Shown: positions 1-11,980, counted from the first letter of the stretch. The stretch is DNA of 61,351 nucleotides from Candidatus Eiseniibacteriota bacterium (GCA_016223045.1 JACRPT010000152.1:1-61351); one strand, 5' to 3'. Made by a program: numbers and translations. Notes: a model not told the origin generated them from the sequence alone.

Positions 1-54
1 AGCGGGGGTCTTACCGCCAGCCGCTTGTTCAGCGGTGTCACGTAGGATCTACCA

Positions 55-711
55 ATGATGCCCCTGCGGCTCCCGTTCAAGTTCAAGGAGGTGTGGCGCC
101 GCTTCGGCGACCGGCCGTTCGCGCTCCTCGACGTAGGCGCGGGCAACCACTCCGCGAGTCTCACCAAGCGCTGGTTCCCCAACTGCCACTATGCAGGCAT
201 CGACCGCGACCGCAGCTACAACAACGACGGCGCCGACTTCGCCGCGATGGACGAGTTCTTCGAGCTCGACCTGACGGATCTCAGGTTCGAGGCGATCCCC
301 GGGGCGCGCTACGACGTCATCCTCATGGCGCACGTGATCGAGCACCTGCCGAATGGTGATGAAGTCATCCGCGGGCTGGTCCCGAAGCTCAGGCCGGGCG
401 GGGTCATCTGCATCGAGTTCCCGGGCAGGCGCAGCCTGCACCTGCCGTCGAAGAAGGGCACGCTCAATTTCCACGACGACCCCACGCACGTGCGACTCTT
501 AACTGCCGGCGAGGTCGCGGGACTGCTGCGCGGGCTCGGTCTGGAGGTGCTGCGCGCGGGCACGCGCCGCGACCCGCTGGGCATCCTGCTTCTCCCGGTC
601 CACGCCCTGCGGGCGAAGCAGGCGCACGGCTACGTGCCGGGTGGCGTGTTCTGGGACCTCCTCGGCTTCGCCGACTACGTGGTGGGAAGGCGGCCCGAGA
701 GCAGCCGCTGA
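55..711 (+). CDS. Class I SAM-dependent methyltransferase
   Basis: A 218-residue protein with a class I SAM methyltransferase fold. Motif I is LLDVGAGNHSAS near residue 24, an acidic residue ends strand 2 (AGIDRD), and the post-I motif is YDVILMAHVIEHL around residue 87, followed by LRPGGVICIEFPG. The HVIEHL plus LRPGG pattern is typical of small-molecule or sugar methyltransferases of polysaccharide loci; the substrate cannot be read from sequence. ATG codons lie at 55 and 58. An AGGA seven bases upstream favours 55. The 3' end overlaps the convergent glycosyltransferase by 37 bp. The gene probably belongs to the surface-polysaccharide locus that follows. Confidence 0.85.
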   Translation: MMPLRLPFKFKEVWRRFGDRPFALLDVGAGNHSASLTKRWFPNCHYAGIDRDRSYNNDGADFAAMDEFFELDLTDLRFEAIPGARYDVILMAHVIEHLPNGDEVIRGLVPKLRPGGVICIEFPGRRSLHLPSKKGTLNFHDDPTHVRLLTAGEVAGLLRGLGLEVLRAGTRRDPLGILLLPVHALRAKQAHGYVPGGVFWDLLGFADYVVGRRPESSR

Positions 712-1721
712 ACCCGCACCCGCCCGCGCACCAGCGCGAGCGTGAGCGCGAACGGCACCAGCAACACCACCGGCAGCCGCAGCGGCGAGAACCGCCACTT
801 CGCCCACACCGGCAGGAACGCCGCGCCCGCCACCGCCAGGAGCGGGACCACCGCGCCCCGCGCCCCGGCCACCGCGGCGACCAGCGCCACGCCGACCGCC
901 AGCACGCAGCCCACGCTGGCGCGCACGATGGGCCGGCGCACGCGCAACGGCCCCAGCCGGTGCACCTCGACGCGGGTGCGGAACAGCGCGGGGTGCTTCG
1001 CCGCCAGCAGCGGGTCCATCTCGTGCCGGCGCGCCCAGCGCAGGGGATCGAGGAAGCGCGCGTGCTCCTCGGGGTGTGTGACCACCGCGCCCGGCTCGCG
1101 GGCCACGCGCGCGCCGCGATCTTCGAGCGTGAAGCCGAGGTCGGCGTCCTCGCGGAAGTAAACGCCGCTCTTCGCGTCGAAGAAGCGCTCGTCGTAGCCT
1201 CCCGCGGCCTCGAACACCGCGCGGCGCACGAACAGGTTGGTCGGCAGGAAGAGCGGCTGGTCCTGCGCCTGCCGGTGCACGGGCCGCCCGCCGGGCTTGA
1301 CGGTGAGCCCTTCGAGCACGTCGAGCGCGGGCTCGCGTTCCAGCCGCTCCGCGGCGCGCTGGAGCCAGTCGGCCTCGGGCGTGACGTCGTCCTCGGTGAA
1401 GGCGAGGAAGGTGCCGCGGGCGAGCGCGGCGCCGCGATTGCGCGCGGCGCCCGGCCCGGCGCGGCGCTCGAGCGTGACGATGCGCACCTGCAGCACCTCG
1501 GGCCGCGCGGCGACGGCGGGCGCGACGTCCGCCCGACCGCCGAGCGCTTCGAGCTTCGCGTCCACCGCGGGCGCAGCATCCGCGCCGTCGAGCGCCACGA
1601 TCACCTCGAAGCGCTCGTGAGGCAGGCTCTGGCGGGCGAGCGCTTCGAGCAGCGTGAGGAGCTTGGCCTCCTCGCCGCGCGAAGGGACGACGACCGAGAA
1701 CAGCAGGGACGCTTCGCTCAC
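675..1721 (-). CDS. Family 2 glycosyltransferase with C-terminal membrane segments
   Basis: A 348-residue GT-A glycosyltransferase. The N-terminus reads FSVVVPSRGEEAKL, followed by a nucleotide-sugar pocket (RAGPGAARNRGAAL) and a divalent-metal acidic motif (FTEDDVTPEADWL, near residue 133). FREDADLGF supplies the likely catalytic acidic residues near 215. Hydrophobic stretches after about residue 260 predict two to three membrane helices, so the enzyme probably works at the inner face of the membrane on a lipid-linked sugar. The start is GTG and the stop is TAG. The gene is convergent with the preceding methyltransferase and divergent from the WbaP-like gene. Donor and acceptor are unknown. 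Confidence 0.85.
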   Translation of the reverse strand: MSEASLLFSVVVPSRGEEAKLLTLLEALARQSLPHERFEVIVALDGADAAPAVDAKLEALGGRADVAPAVAARPEVLQVRIVTLERRAGPGAARNRGAALARGTFLAFTEDDVTPEADWLQRAAERLEREPALDVLEGLTVKPGGRPVHRQAQDQPLFLPTNLFVRRAVFEAAGGYDERFFDAKSGVYFREDADLGFTLEDRGARVAREPGAVVTHPEEHARFLDPLRWARRHEMDPLLAAKHPALFRTRVEVHRLGPLRVRRPIVRASVGCVLAVGVALVAAVAGARGAVVPLLAVAGAAFLPVWAKWRFSPLRLPVVLLVPFALTLALVRGRVRVQRLLSGRLPTT

Positions 1722-1814
1722 GGGACCCCGGGTGGTGGAAGGACAGGTCGGCGCGCGGTCGCGCCGCAGCTTCCGGCCTCGCCCCGCGCCGCGTCAAGGC
1801 GGGCCCGGCCGCGC

Positions 1815-1844
1815 TTGCGCCGCGACGCACCCGCGCCGTAGCCT
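1815..1844 (+). promoter_or_regulatory. Probable promoter of the WbaP-like gene
   Basis: TTGCGC (1815-1820), an 18-bp spacer and TAGCCT (1839-1844). The -10 ends nine bases before the ATG at 1854, so the predicted transcript would start at or within a few bases of the start codon. No Shine-Dalgarno sequence is visible, which fits a leaderless mRNA. Inference from spacing and from the same TAGNNT -10 form elsewhere in the window. Confidence 0.5.
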
Positions 1845-1853
1845 GCGCTTCGT

Positions 1854-3251
1854 ATGCTCGCCCGCCATCGCCAGCTCCTCGCCACCGGCGTCTTCGCGCT
1901 CGACGGGGCGCTGATCGCGGCCTCGTGGCTCGGGGCCTACTGGCTGCGCTTCGTCGCGCTCGGCCTGCCCGCGCCGCTCGGCGTGCCGCCGCTCTCGCTC
2001 TACCTGTGGTTCGGCGCGGTCACCACGCCGATCGCGCTGCTGGTGCTGCGCTCGTTCAAGATCTACCGCTCGGCCCGCACCGCGCCGCTCGGGCAGGAGA
2101 TCGGCGCGCTCGCGCAGGGCATGGCGATCGTAACCGCGGTCGCCGGCCTCGCCTCGTACTTCGCGCGCGGCGAGCTGTCGCGCTCGATGCTGGTGATGTT
2201 CTGCGCGCTCGCCACCGCGCTGCTGGTCGCGAGCCGCGTCGGGATCAGGCTCGCGCTGCGCCGCATGCGCCGCGCCGGCCGCAACCTGCGCCACACCCTG
2301 GTGGTCGGGACGGGCGAGCTGGCCGCGCGCCTGCTGCGCAAGATGTCTGCCCATCCCGACTACGGCATTACGGTCGCGGGGATGGTGGCGGAGCGCGCCG
2401 GGGACGCGGGCCGCGTCGTCGAGGGCGTGCCGGTGGTCGGCACGGTCGCCGAGCTGGACCGGCTGGTCGAGACGCACGGCGCCGAGCTGGTCTACATGGC
2501 GCTCGCGCGCGCCGAGTGGGAGGCGGAGCAGGAGGCGCTGGCGCGGCTCGCCAACTCGACCGCGGCGGTGCGGCTGGTGCCCGACCTCGCGCAGGCCTTC
2601 GTCCTGAACGCCACGGTCGAGGACTTCGACGGCATGCCGGTTGTGCTGGTGACCGAGACGCCGGGACTGGGCTGGAACGCGGTCTTGAAGCGCCTCTTCG
2701 ACCTGGTGCTCTCGCTGGCCGCGCTGCTGGTGCTCTGGCCCGTGTTGCTGGCGGTCGCGCTGTGGGTCAGGCTCGATTCGCCGGGGGCGGTGCTCTACGC
2801 GCAGGAGCGCGTGGGCATGAACGGCCGGCGTTTCCGCATGCTCAAGTTCCGCACCATGCGCGCCGACGCGGAGCGGGAAGGCGCGGGCTGGAGCCGCCCC
2901 GGCGATCCGCGCCGCACCCGCGCGGGCGCGATCCTGCGCCGGCTCTCGCTCGACGAGCTGCCGCAGCTCTGGAACGTGCTGGTCGGGCACATGAGCCTGG
3001 TGGGTCCGCGCCCCGAGCAGCCCGTGTACGTGGACCGCTTCCGCGTGACCATCCCGCGCTACATGCTGCGCCACCACGTCAAGGCCGGCATCACCGGCTG
3101 GGCGCAGGTGAACGGGCTCCGGGGCGACACGCCGTTGGATCGGCGGATCGAGTACGACCTCTACTACATCCGCCACTGGTCGCCGGCCTTCGATCTCAGG
3201 ATCCTGCTGCTGACGCTGGTGCGCGTCTTCCGCGACGCCAGCGCGCACTGA
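1854..3251 (+). CDS. Undecaprenyl-phosphate sugar phosphotransferase (WbaP/WcaJ-like)
   Basis: A 465-residue polyprenyl glycosylphosphotransferase. This family moves a hexose-1-phosphate from a nucleotide sugar onto undecaprenyl phosphate and starts assembly of O-antigen, capsule or exopolysaccharide. The N-terminal ~115 residues give four membrane helices. A soluble Rossmann-like domain follows (HTLVVGTGELAARLL near 150). The bacterial sugar-transferase domain occupies about 265-465, with KRLFDLVLSLAALLVLWPVL, the basic KFRTMRADAE motif, the LSLDELPQLWNVL catalytic D-E segment and SLVGPRPEQP. Length is normal for the family. The stop overlaps the next start by one base (TGATG), so the two genes are co-transcribed. 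Confidence 0.93.
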   Translation: MLARHRQLLATGVFALDGALIAASWLGAYWLRFVALGLPAPLGVPPLSLYLWFGAVTTPIALLVLRSFKIYRSARTAPLGQEIGALAQGMAIVTAVAGLASYFARGELSRSMLVMFCALATALLVASRVGIRLALRRMRRAGRNLRHTLVVGTGELAARLLRKMSAHPDYGITVAGMVAERAGDAGRVVEGVPVVGTVAELDRLVETHGAELVYMALARAEWEAEQEALARLANSTAAVRLVPDLAQAFVLNATVEDFDGMPVVLVTETPGLGWNAVLKRLFDLVLSLAALLVLWPVLLAVALWVRLDSPGAVLYAQERVGMNGRRFRMLKFRTMRADAEREGAGWSRPGDPRRTRAGAILRRLSLDELPQLWNVLVGHMSLVGPRPEQPVYVDRFRVTIPRYMLRHHVKAGITGWAQVNGLRGDTPLDRRIEYDLYYIRHWSPAFDLRILLLTLVRVFRDASAH

Positions 3252-4030
3252 TGCCCGGGTCCGCGCCGCACGCCGGGCCGGTCCCGGACGACGCCATCCT
3301 GCGCGAGATCATCGCGCGGGCGGTGCCCGGCGTGCCGGAGCTGCCGCAGTTCCACAGCCTGGCGGGCGCGCGGCAGTACCGGCACCTCTACCGCATGGTG
3401 CGCCGCCACGTGCCGGCGGGCGCGCGGGTGCTCGACTGGGGCACCGGCAGCGGGCACTTCTCCTACTTCCTCACCCGCGCGGGCTACCGCGCCACCGGGT
3501 TCTCGATCGCAGGCGTCTCGCACGCCGCGTGGCTGGGCGAGCCCTACGAGCGCTTCGTCGGCGGCAATGCGACCGACCCGGTGACGCTGCCCTTCGAGAG
3601 CGGATCCTTCGACGCCGTGGCCTCGGTCGGCGTGCTCGAGCACGTGCGCGAGACCGGCGGCAGCGAGGCGGCGAGCCTCGACGAGATCGCGCGCGTGCTC
3701 GTGCCGGGCGGCGCGTTCCTCTGCTACCACTTCCCGAACCGCACGAGCTGGGTGGATTTCGCCGCGCGCCGCGTTCCCGGCAGGCACCACCACGTCCACC
3801 GCTACGGGCGCGCCGACATCGAAGGGCTGGTGCGCGCGGCGGGCCTCGAGCTGGTGGAGGCGCGGCGCTACGGGTTCCTGCCGCGCAACTCGCTCCATCG
3901 CGTGCCGGGCCCGTTGCGCGAGGCGCGCTGGGCCGCCGACCTGTGGGACGCGCTGGACGCCGGGCTGGGCGCGCTGCTCTCGCCGCTCTGCCAGAACTGG
4001 GCGTTCGTGGCGCGCAAGCCGGCGCGCTGA
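3251..4030 (+). CDS. SAM-dependent methyltransferase of the polysaccharide locus
   Basis: A 259-residue class I methyltransferase with motif I VLDWGTGSGHFSYFL near residue 63, the VASVGVLEHVRE segment and VPGGAFLCYHFPN. The frame is open far upstream, but only the ATG at 3251 is consistent with the upstream gene: it shares the A of that gene's TGA stop. This TGATG coupling implies translational linkage to the WbaP-like transferase. The likely role is modification of a lipid-linked sugar or a sugar precursor. The next gene is convergent, and the 117-bp gap between them is GC-rich with no obvious signal. Confidence 0.85.
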   Translation: MPGSAPHAGPVPDDAILREIIARAVPGVPELPQFHSLAGARQYRHLYRMVRRHVPAGARVLDWGTGSGHFSYFLTRAGYRATGFSIAGVSHAAWLGEPYERFVGGNATDPVTLPFESGSFDAVASVGVLEHVRETGGSEAASLDEIARVLVPGGAFLCYHFPNRTSWVDFAARRVPGRHHHVHRYGRADIEGLVRAAGLELVEARRYGFLPRNSLHRVPGPLREARWAADLWDALDAGLGALLSPLCQNWAFVARKPAR

Positions 4031-4147
4031 AGCGGGGAGGCGCCGGAGGACCTCGCCCGGCGCTGCGCGGTTCCCGCCGCGCGGCGGACACGCCGGCTGG
4101 CTGCCGTCGTGCCGCGGCTCCGGCGTGCGCGCGCCGCGAGACGCCGC

Positions 4148-7087
<2,940 letters not shown>

Positions 7088-7091
<4 letters not shown>

Positions 7092-7888
7092 GGTGATCGC
7101 AACCCGCGCCGCAGGGTCTCGCAGTCCGCGAGCGTCAGCGAGGGGCGGAGCCTGCGGATGGCGGGGAAGAGCAATCCGTTCCAGCGCTCGGCGGCGCGCC
7201 AGCGCCACGCCGGGAACGGCGCGCGGGCGAACACCTGCCACGTCGGCCCGGCCAGCACGTGCGGGTAGCCGCAGGCCTGGCCCAGGCGCCGGAGCGTGTC
7301 GGCGCGATAGAACGCGACGTGCTGGCCGCTCTCCACCGAAAGGTACTCCCAGTCCTGCGCCGGGCGTGGCCCGGGATGGAGCCGGGTGCTGGTGATGATC
7401 CAGTCGGCGCCATGGCTGGCGATGCGGCGGAACTCCTCGAGTGGCTGCACCAGGTGCTCGAGCACCTAGAACGCCGTGCACGCGACGGGAGGGCCCAGGT
7501 CGTCGCGCCATTCGAAGCCGCGGGCGAACAGGTTGGTGGCGTAGGGGTCCATCCAGTGGAAGCGGAAGCCAGCGTCCCGCATCAGCCGCACGAACACGCC
7601 GTAGCCCGCGGCGTAGTCGAGGCACGGGCGGTCACCCACGCCGCACAGGTGCAGGAACGTCGCCGCGACCCGGCAGGCCAGCCGGTTCCGCTCCAGCAGC
7701 CCGGTGTCGGTCGGGTGCAGCGCGTCGGCGTACGCCTCCTCGAGCCAGGTCGGCGTCGCCGTCTGGGTGAGCCCGCAGGCCTCGCACTGGTAGTAGCCGG
7801 CCGGGTAGCGGCCGAGGACGGTCCGCTCGAACAGCAGGCGGGCCGGCTGGCCGCATAGCCGGCAGGCGGTCGTCGCGTCATGGGTCAG
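7088..7888 (-). pseudogene. Zinc-finger class I methyltransferase interrupted by one in-frame TAG
   Basis: One reading frame encodes a methyltransferase with an N-terminal CxxC...CxxC zinc-binding module (CRLCG, then CEACG), SAM motif I CLDYAAGYGVFV and a C-terminal WEYLSVESGQHVAFY segment, as in sugar C-methyltransferase relatives. At 7468-7466 a TAG replaces the residue before VLEHL, where the family has Glu (…TAF[E]VLEHL…), so GAG to TAG explains it. The product splits into 140 and 125 residues. The 5' end is also unclear: CTG at 7888 overlaps the flippase TGA as CTGA, while the ATG at 7881 is in the wrong frame. The gene is either a recent nonsense mutant or contains a consensus error. 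Confidence 0.75.
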
Positions 7889-9219
7889 TCCCTTCTCGGC
7901 GTCCCGCGCAGCAGCGCCCGGCACTGCAACCGGAACAGGCCGCGCGTCGGGGCGAAGGCGGCGTTCGCGAGCCAGTACGCCAGCGTCTGCGCCGCCAGCG
8001 TGGCGAGCGCGGCGCCCCGCGCGCCGAAAGCCGGGATGAGCCACAGGTTGAGTGCCACGTTGGCGGCTGCGGCGATGATGCTCCGCACCATCAGGTCGCG
8101 CTGGCGCTCCTCGGCGATGAACCAGTTGCTGATGCCGACGCCCATGAAGAGCGCCGGCGCGCTCCAGATGTGGAGCGCCAGCACCGGGCCCGAGTCGGCG
8201 AACTCCGGGCCGAACAGCGTGGTGACGATGGGGCGGGCGAGGAGGGAGACCGGCAGCGCGATCCCGACCGCGGTCCAGGTGAGGACGAAGAACACGCGCT
8301 GGAGCCGCCGGTCGTACTCCGCACGGTCGCGCCGGTGCGAGCGCAGCAGCGCGGGCGCCGCGGCGTTCATGAAGGCGACCGGGATGAAGAACAGGATCTC
8401 GGTGAGGCGCTGGGCCGCGGCGTAGATGCCGTTCTCGTGCTCGCTGCGCATCAGCGTGAGCATGGCCTGGTCGATGCGGATCGAGAGCATCACCGCGGCG
8501 CCGTTGAGCACCAGCGGCCACGCGTCGCGCAGCAGCTGTGAGGCCACGGCAGGGCGCCAGCACCACCCGGCCGGGGCATCGCCCTGGCGGCGGTAGGCCA
8601 GCGCCAGCCCCACGGCTGCCAGCACGTACTCGCCCGCCATGGTCATGGCCAGGACGACGATTGGCGCGCCGGCGATCAGCGCCCAGGTCTTGGCGATGGA
8701 GGAGAGGACGAACGCCACGCTGCGCGCCACCACGTAGGGCGCCACGCGGGTGCGGCTCTGGAACCACGACTCGACCACGTCGAGCGCGAGGAAGAAGTAG
8801 ATGCTCGCGAACACCATCGCCAGCGCCAGCGCCGTGCGGTTGTCGGGGCGCAGGAGGGCGATGGTCGCGACCGAGAGCGCGAAGGTGGCGGCCGCGCCTG
8901 CCAGCCGCAGGCCCAGCGCGCTGCCCAGGATCTCGCGGGTCTCGTCCGGGCGGCGCACCAGGTCGCGCACCAGGATGGTCTCGAGGCCGAGCTGGCTCAG
9001 GATGGCGAGGATCCCGACCACGCTCTGGGCGAAGCTGAACAGCCCGAGCTGCTGCGCGCCCAGGTAGCGGATCATCCACACGTTCAGCACGGTGCCGACC
9101 GCGAGGCGGAACACGCGGTCGGCCGCGAGCCATCCGACGTTGCGCTGGATGACGGCGCCCTCCTCGCCGACCGCGAGGAACGGCGCGGCGAAGGCGCGGA
9201 AGCGCGCGGAAAGGCTCAT
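7885..9219 (-). CDS. Polysaccharide flippase (Wzx/MATE-like)
   Basis: A 444-residue polytopic membrane protein with about a dozen hydrophobic segments and the N-terminal pattern NVGWLAADRVFRLAVGTVLN. Further matches are YLGAQQLGLFSFAQSVVGIL and a conserved LVRRPDETREILGSALGLR loop, as in RfbX/Wzx O-antigen translocases. It would move the undecaprenyl-linked repeat unit across the inner membrane. The ATG overlaps the upstream glycosyltransferase stop (ATGA). It sits between the polymerase-like gene and the transferases, the usual composition of a Wzx/Wzy locus. Confidence 0.92.
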   Translation of the reverse strand: MSLSARFRAFAAPFLAVGEEGAVIQRNVGWLAADRVFRLAVGTVLNVWMIRYLGAQQLGLFSFAQSVVGILAILSQLGLETILVRDLVRRPDETREILGSALGLRLAGAAATFALSVATIALLRPDNRTALALAMVFASIYFFLALDVVESWFQSRTRVAPYVVARSVAFVLSSIAKTWALIAGAPIVVLAMTMAGEYVLAAVGLALAYRRQGDAPAGWCWRPAVASQLLRDAWPLVLNGAAVMLSIRIDQAMLTLMRSEHENGIYAAAQRLTEILFFIPVAFMNAAAPALLRSHRRDRAEYDRRLQRVFFVLTWTAVGIALPVSLLARPIVTTLFGPEFADSGPVLALHIWSAPALFMGVGISNWFIAEERQRDLMVRSIIAAAANVALNLWLIPAFGARGAALATLAAQTLAYWLANAAFAPTRGLFRLQCRALLRGTPRRD

Positions 9220-10373
9220 GCCGTGGCGCCTCTCCGGGCGGCGAGGCCGCGCTCGAGCGCTTCGCCGAACGCGCGGTCGAAGGTCGCGGCCGAGAAGGGC
9301 AGCGCGCGCTCGCGCAGCCGGTGCGGATCGACGTCCAGCGTCTCGAAGTGCCGCATCGCCTCCACCAGCCCCTCCACGTTCTGCGTGCCGAACAGCACGC
9401 CGCCCGGGACCGCCGCCACGCCGCCGGCCTGCGCGCAGGCCAGCGCCCCGGGGCTCGCGCCGCCGCCCACGGTCTCGAGCGCGCCGCCGCGGGCGAAGGC
9501 GATCACCGGGCAGCCGCTCGCCATCGCCTCGACCGGCATGATGCCGAAATCCTCCTCGCCCGGGAACAGCAGAGCGCGGGCCCCGGCGTAGTAGCCGGCC
9601 ATCCGCTCGTCGCTCACCCAGCCGTGGAACTCGGTCCCGGGCGGCGCGAGCCCGCGCAGGACGCGCTCCTCCTGCCCGGTGCCCACGACCACGACGCGGC
9701 GGCCGAGGCGCCGGCAGGCCTCGAGCGCCAGATCGCCGCGCTTGTAGGGGGCGAAGGCCCCGGCCAGCAGATAGTAGTCGCGCGAGCCCGCCGCCGCGGC
9801 GAAGCGGTCCACGTCCACCGGCGGGTAGACCACCTCGGCCTCGCGGCCGTAGTGGCGGCGGATGCGCTCGGCCACGGTCCGCGAGTCGGCGAGCATCACG
9901 TGGGCGCGCGTGCTGGTCGCGCGGTCCCATGCGCGCAGGGCGGCGCAGGTGCGGCGCACGTACCAGGAGAGCGGCCACGGGAAGCGCCCGGGCGGGAAGT
10001 ACTGCGGCTCGAGGTCCCAGACGTAGCGCATCGGCGTGAAGACGTAGCTCAGGTGGAAGGCCCCGGGCGCCGCGATGGCGCTCTTGGCGGCGGCATGGCT
10101 GGTGGAGATCACCACGTCGTAGCCCCCGAGGTCGAGGCTCTCGATGGCGCGCGGGAACAGCGGCAGGAACCAGCGGTAGCGCCGCTCGGCATCGGGCAGG
10201 CGCTGCAGGAACGAGGTGACGATGCGGTGCGACTCGAGCGCGGGCGAGACCGAGCCGCGCTTCCACACCAGGGTGAAGATGGTCGCGTCCGGGTGCATGC
10301 GCGCGATGCGCTCGAGCACGCGCTCGCCGCCGCGCATGCCGGTGAGCCAGTCGTGGACCAGCGCCACCCTCAC
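9216..10373 (-). CDS. Family 4 glycosyltransferase
   Basis: A 385-residue GT-B transferase. The N-terminus is VRVALVHDWLTGMRGGERVL, and DVVISTSHAAAKSA and YLLAGAFAPYKRGDLALEA follow. The donor-site E-x7-E motif is EEDFGIMPVEAMASGCPVIA near residue 285. This resembles the WbaZ/mannosyltransferase-type GT4 group. The start is GTG at 10373, overlapping the polymerase stop (GTGA), and the end overlaps the flippase start. It is probably one of the transferases assembling the repeat unit. Confidence 0.91.
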   Translation of the reverse strand: MRVALVHDWLTGMRGGERVLERIARMHPDATIFTLVWKRGSVSPALESHRIVTSFLQRLPDAERRYRWFLPLFPRAIESLDLGGYDVVISTSHAAAKSAIAAPGAFHLSYVFTPMRYVWDLEPQYFPPGRFPWPLSWYVRRTCAALRAWDRATSTRAHVMLADSRTVAERIRRHYGREAEVVYPPVDVDRFAAAAGSRDYYLLAGAFAPYKRGDLALEACRRLGRRVVVVGTGQEERVLRGLAPPGTEFHGWVSDERMAGYYAGARALLFPGEEDFGIMPVEAMASGCPVIAFARGGALETVGGGASPGALACAQAGGVAAVPGGVLFGTQNVEGLVEAMRHFETLDVDPHRLRERALPFSAATFDRAFGEALERGLAARRGATA

Positions 10374-11635
10374 GGCGCGTGCTCCGGCGCGGCCGCCGCG
10401 AGCCCGGCGGTGCCCTCGCCCGGCGCGGAGACCGCCGGCGCCTCCCAGCCGCGCGCGGCCCAGGCGAGCCCCACCAGCGTGAAGAGCAGGTAGAGCAGCT
10501 CCTCGTCGCCGAAGTTCCATTCGAAGAGCCCGGCCACCAGGAACCCGGAGAAGGCCGCCGTCACGCCGAGGCGCAGGCCGGCCGCGAGACCGCCGGCGCG
10601 CAGCGCGGGGGCGAGGTCCCGCGTGGTGGCGCGGAACAGGCCGAAGACCAGCCACGCGAACGCCATGAGCCCGACGATTCCCATGCTGGCTGCCACCTGG
10701 ATCGGCACGCTGTGCAGGTGGCCGGCCCGCTCGTGCGCCTGCGGGGGCCGGTAGCGGTCGTAGACCGTCTTCAGGTCCTGGAGCCCGACACCGGTGAGCG
10801 GGTGGTCGCCAAACATGCGGAGCCCGGCCTGCCACATGTAGGTGCGCTCGAGGTTCACGGGATGGCGCGGGTCGAAGGCGCTGAGCGCGCGCGCCCGGTA
10901 CGGGGCGGGCGCCGCCACCAGCGCCAGCGCGATGACCGCCGCGAGCGCCGGCAGCCGGCGCGGGCGCACCGCGCCGAGCAGCACCGCGAGCGCGACCGCG
11001 AGCCCGATCCAGGCGCTGCGGGTGAAGGTGACGGCCAGCGCCGCGGCTCCGAGCGCCGCCCCGGCGGCCGCCCCGGCGCGCCAGCGCGGCTCGCGGGCGA
11101 GCACGGCCACGCCGGCCGCCGTGCCGGCGAGCAGCAGGAGCTGTCCCGCGAAGGTCATGTAGTGGCCGACCGCGCCGCGGGCCCGCGCGGCATGGCTCGC
11201 GCCGTGGGCCGCGAAGGCGCCGAGCCCGAAGGTCGCCCCGAGACCCGCGGAGACCAGCAGGACCGCGAGCGCGCGCCGCCCCCGGCGCGGGTCGCGCGCG
11301 TGGAAGGCCGCGAGCAGGACCAGCGCCGGCATCAGCCCCTTCGACACCCGCGCCAGGCTCGCCGTGCGGTCCAGCGCGAACGCAGCGGAAAGCACCAGGG
11401 CGGCGAGCCACCCCAGCGCCGGCAGGTCCACCGGCGTGCGCTGCGCTACCAGGCCGGGGCGGCGCACCCACAGTGGTAGCGTGAGGGCGGCGCAGAGCCC
11501 CGCAGCGATGGACATCGGTGCGATGCTCCAGGGCAGACTGGCGACCATCAGGAGGAAGCTCCCGGCCGCGGCCTGCCCGAGCGGGGTGTCGGGCGGCCCG
11601 GGGGGCAACGGCAGCCGGGCCGGCCGCTCGATCAT
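10370..11635 (-). CDS. O-antigen polymerase/ligase-like membrane protein (Wzy/WaaL)
   Basis: A polytopic protein of about 421 residues with ten or more hydrophobic helices. It has the large periplasmic loop and the G-[VIL]-G-x-x-x-[FL]-x motif of the Wzy_C/O-antigen ligase family, here DHPLTGVGLQDLKTVYDRYR near residue 270, followed by GHLHSVPIQVAASMGIVGL (His-rich ligase/polymerase motif). I use ATG 11635; a GTG at 11683 is also open and lies 21 bases after the predicted transcription start, so the protein may be 16 residues longer. No Shine-Dalgarno is evident for either. It is the first gene of the polysaccharide operon. Confidence 0.88.
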   Translation of the reverse strand: MIERPARLPLPPGPPDTPLGQAAAGSFLLMVASLPWSIAPMSIAAGLCAALTLPLWVRRPGLVAQRTPVDLPALGWLAALVLSAAFALDRTASLARVSKGLMPALVLLAAFHARDPRRGRRALAVLLVSAGLGATFGLGAFAAHGASHAARARGAVGHYMTFAGQLLLLAGTAAGVAVLAREPRWRAGAAAGAALGAAALAVTFTRSAWIGLAVALAVLLGAVRPRRLPALAAVIALALVAAPAPYRARALSAFDPRHPVNLERTYMWQAGLRMFGDHPLTGVGLQDLKTVYDRYRPPQAHERAGHLHSVPIQVAASMGIVGLMAFAWLVFGLFRATTRDLAPALRAGGLAAGLRLGVTAAFSGFLVAGLFEWNFGDEELLYLLFTLVGLAWAARGWEAPAVSAPGEGTAGLAAAAPEHAP

Positions 11636-11710
11636 CGTGTCCGGGACCAGGACTTGCACGGGAGGCCAGCGTCCGCGACGCACGTTCGGGGCGTGAGTTG
11701 CAAGCCGGGG

Positions 11711-11740
11711 ACGCTATCCGAAGGGGTGACCGCCTGTCCA
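11711..11740 (-). promoter_or_regulatory. Promoter of the minus-strand polysaccharide operon
   Basis: On the minus strand TGGACA (11740-11735), an 18-bp spacer and TAGCGT (11716-11711). The -35 differs from TTGACA at one base and the -10 is identical to that of the divergent promoter at 11848. Transcription would start near 11704 and run through the polymerase, transferases, flippase and fcl to about 4.1 kb. Confidence 0.65.
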
Positions 11741-11847
11741 GAAGGGCGGGCCCAGGCCTTGAGTTTACCTGGTGCAAGATCCCGGTGATTCGGGGTATCA
11801 TGCCCCGGTTCTGATGCCCGAGACGGCACCGGGCCGCCGGGTCGCCA

Positions 11848-11877
11848 TTGACACGGGCGACACGAATTCCCTAGCGT
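11848..11877 (+). promoter_or_regulatory. Promoter of the sugar-nucleotide epimerase gene
   Basis: A consensus TTGACA (11848-11853), an 18-bp spacer and TAGCGT (11872-11877). The predicted start near 11884 gives a 5' leader of about 97 bases before the ATG at 11981. It diverges from the polysaccharide-operon promoter about 110 bp away, so a shared regulatory region is likely. Confidence 0.7.
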
Positions 11878-11980
11878 GCCGGCCACAGATCCTGCTCCCG
11901 AGGGTGCGCGAGTGCACCTGCGCCGATAAGGAACCCGTGCTGTCGAACGTCCACCGGGCAGATCCAGCGAAGGAACGCCA

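Noticed and set aside
499-1830. Long Arg/Ala-rich open frames on both strands, as over the GT2 gene
   Set aside because: High GC removes stops in wrong frames. These frames lack domains, have skewed Arg/Ala/Pro composition and overlap clear genes.
3251-4030. Extending the methyltransferase upstream to 1925
   Set aside because: The upstream part is an out-of-frame reading of the WbaP-like gene; ATG 3251 coincides with that gene's stop and gives the proper domain start.
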